A DNA stretch of 8,996 nt, from NCBI GenBank assembly GCA_937923355.1, contig CALAIO010000186.1, positions 1-8,996 of the forward strand, given 5' to 3'. The translations under genes were made by a program, and so were the position numbers. Position 1 is the first letter of the stretch; each line of letters begins with the position of its first letter. This stretch comes from an uncultured Rhizobiaceae group bacterium. Its GTDB lineage: Bacteria; Pseudomonadota; Alphaproteobacteria; Rhizobiales; Rhizobiaceae. Positions 7,864 to 8,996 of the stretch are shown piece by piece. The notes under the pieces are model-generated. The model was not told the origin of the DNA, made no database searches, and worked only from the letters and a program-made list of their open reading frames with translations.

Positions 7864-8996
7864 ATGCAGCTAACCGTTTGGACATATGAAGGCCCACCAC
7901 ACGTTGGTGCCATGCGCATTGCAACTGCCATGACGGATTTGCATTACGTACTACATGCACCACAAGGTGACACTTACGCAGATCTTCTCTTCACCATGAT
8001 TGAGCGACGCAAGAAACGCCCGCCTGTGACTTACACAACCTTCCAAGCACGTGATCTGGGTGGCGATACCAGCCAACTCTTCATGGATGCAGCGCGTGAT
8101 GCGCAGGAAAGATTTAATCCTGCAGCCATGATTGTTGGTGCGTCTTGTACTGGTGAGCTTATTCAGGATGACCCGGGTGGATTATCCAAGACACTCGGAC
8201 TTCCGGTCCCTGTTATTCCGCTTGAGCTGCCTTCTTATTCAAAGAAAGAAAACTGGGGCGCTGCTGAAACCTTTTATCAAGTTGTAAGAGTTATTGCTTC
8301 ACAAGGACCTGATAAATACGAAGCCGACAAGCCATCTTGCAATATCATAGGACCAACAGCCCTTGGCTTCCGCCACCGCGATGATGTTCGTGAAATTGTC
8401 ACTTTACTTGAAGCACTTGGGGTCGATGTTAATGTAGTTGCACCGCTTGATGCCAGCGTTTCCGATTTGCTTCGTCTTAAACAGGCTGACTTTAATATTT
8501 GCCTGTATCCTGAAACAGGCGGCACTGCTTGCAAATGGATGAAGCGTGAATTCAAACAACCGTTTACAACAAACATTCCAATCGGTGTTGGCGCGACAAA
8601 TGATTTCATCCGCGAAGTCAGTGAACTTGCTGGCATTGATAGTGAGACTTGTGAAGACTTTATTGAAATAAATGAAAGCCGTTTGCCTTGGTATTCGCGC
8701 TCGATTGATTCAACGTATCTAACAGGCAAGCGCGTTTTCATCTTTGGTGATGCAACACATGCAATAGCCATGGCGCGCGTTGCACAAAAAGAGATGGGCT
8801 ATCAAGTCGTAGGTCTTGGTACTTATAGTCGCGAGTTTGCTCGTGACATGCGTGACGCTGCCAAGGAATATGGCATTGAGCCACTTATCACCGATGATTA
8901 TCTGGAAGTTGAAGAGCAGATTGAACTCCTACAACCAGAGCTGGTTTTGGGGTCTCAAATGGAGCGCCACATCGCCAAGCGACTTGGCATTCCGGT
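7864..8996 (+). CDS. bchB: Light-independent protochlorophyllide reductase subunit B (3' end cut)
   Basis: BchB is the NifK-like partner of BchN in the dark-operative protochlorophyllide reductase catalytic heterotetramer. Reading starts at ATG 7864, three bases after the bchN stop, with GGAGGT (7851-7856) 7 bases upstream, and stays open to the right edge: 377 codons of an expected 510-540. The beginning [20 protein letters not shown] is typical. D36, in [13 protein letters not shown] (31-43), is the unusual aspartate that acts as the fourth ligand of the NB iron-sulphur cluster in R. capsulatus BchB, at the same residue number. [18 protein letters not shown] (91-108) and the [11 protein letters not shown] block (220-230) are also conserved. 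D282, in [20 protein letters not shown] (278-297), is the likely counterpart of the catalytic proton-donor aspartate (Asp274 in R. capsulatus numbering); this assignment is by position and less certain. The remaining C-terminal region lies outside the window. Confidence 0.97.
   Translation, partial: MQLTVWTYEGPPHVGAMRIATAMTDLHYVLHAPQGDTYADLLFTMIERRKKRPPVTYTTFQARDLGGDTSQLFMDAARDAQERFNPAAMIVGASCTGELIQDDPGGLSKTLGLPVPVIPLELPSYSKKENWGAAETFYQVVRVIASQGPDKYEADKPSCNIIGPTALGFRHRDDVREIVTLLEALGVDVNVVAPLDASVSDLLRLKQADFNICLYPETGGTACKWMKREFKQPFTTNIPIGVGATNDFIREVSELAGIDSETCEDFIEINESRLPWYSRSIDSTYLTGKRVFIFGDATHAIAMARVAQKEMGYQVVGLGTYSREFARDMRDAAKEYGIEPLITDDYLEVEEQIELLQPELVLGSQMERHIAKRLGIP

Noticed and set aside
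8277..8771. Minus-strand open frame of 164 codons
   Set aside because: It is wholly opposite bchB, has low-complexity Ser/Arg-rich translation, and no ribosome site or family resemblance.

Overview
The window is an 8,996-base piece of a purple-bacterial photosynthesis gene cluster. It holds eight recognisable genes and almost no spare DNA. The gene set and order (bchP, a PucC-family gene, bchG, ppsR and ppaA/aerR on the minus strand, then bchF, bchN and bchB on the plus strand) is the arrangement known from alphaproteobacteria that make bacteriochlorophyll a, both anaerobic purple bacteria and aerobic anoxygenic phototrophs. Base composition looks moderate (below half G+C by eye) and intergenic DNA is A+T-rich, so it is unlike the very GC-rich Rhodobacter clusters. 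I cannot name the genus from the sequence alone.

Layout. The left half reads right to left: ppaA (5786-4986), a 101-base gap, ppsR (4884-3463), a 74-base gap with a textbook PpsR/CrtJ operator, then a tight run of bchG (3388-2438), a PucC/orf428-type membrane protein (2436-1096) and bchP (1065 leftward, cut by the window edge). The right half reads left to right from a divergent regulatory region: bchF, bchN (overlapping bchF by 4 bases) and bchB (3 bases after bchN, cut by the right edge).

How the genes work together. BchN and BchB are the catalytic half of light-independent protochlorophyllide reductase, and BchF hydrates the C3 vinyl group. BchG attaches the geranylgeranyl tail and BchP saturates it to phytyl, and the PucC-family protein is expected to handle pigment or help assemble light-harvesting complexes. 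PpsR is the redox-sensitive repressor of such genes, and PpaA/AerR is a B12-binding antirepressor type protein. Two 18-base palindromes of the form TGTCA-N8-TGACA, identical at 16 of 18 positions, sit just upstream of bchG and at the start of the bchF transcription unit. The regulator and two of its probable targets are therefore in the same window.

I found no undescribed system, mobile element, CRISPR array or RNA gene. The observations most worth checking are: a bchF start that should probably be moved to a TTG codon because a PpsR operator covers the upstream ATG; a second TTG start at bchN; a PpsR that keeps the DNA-binding-domain cysteine but lacks a cysteine in the region of its usual partner; a hydrophilic C-terminal tail on BchF; and a bchG start with no ribosome binding site.
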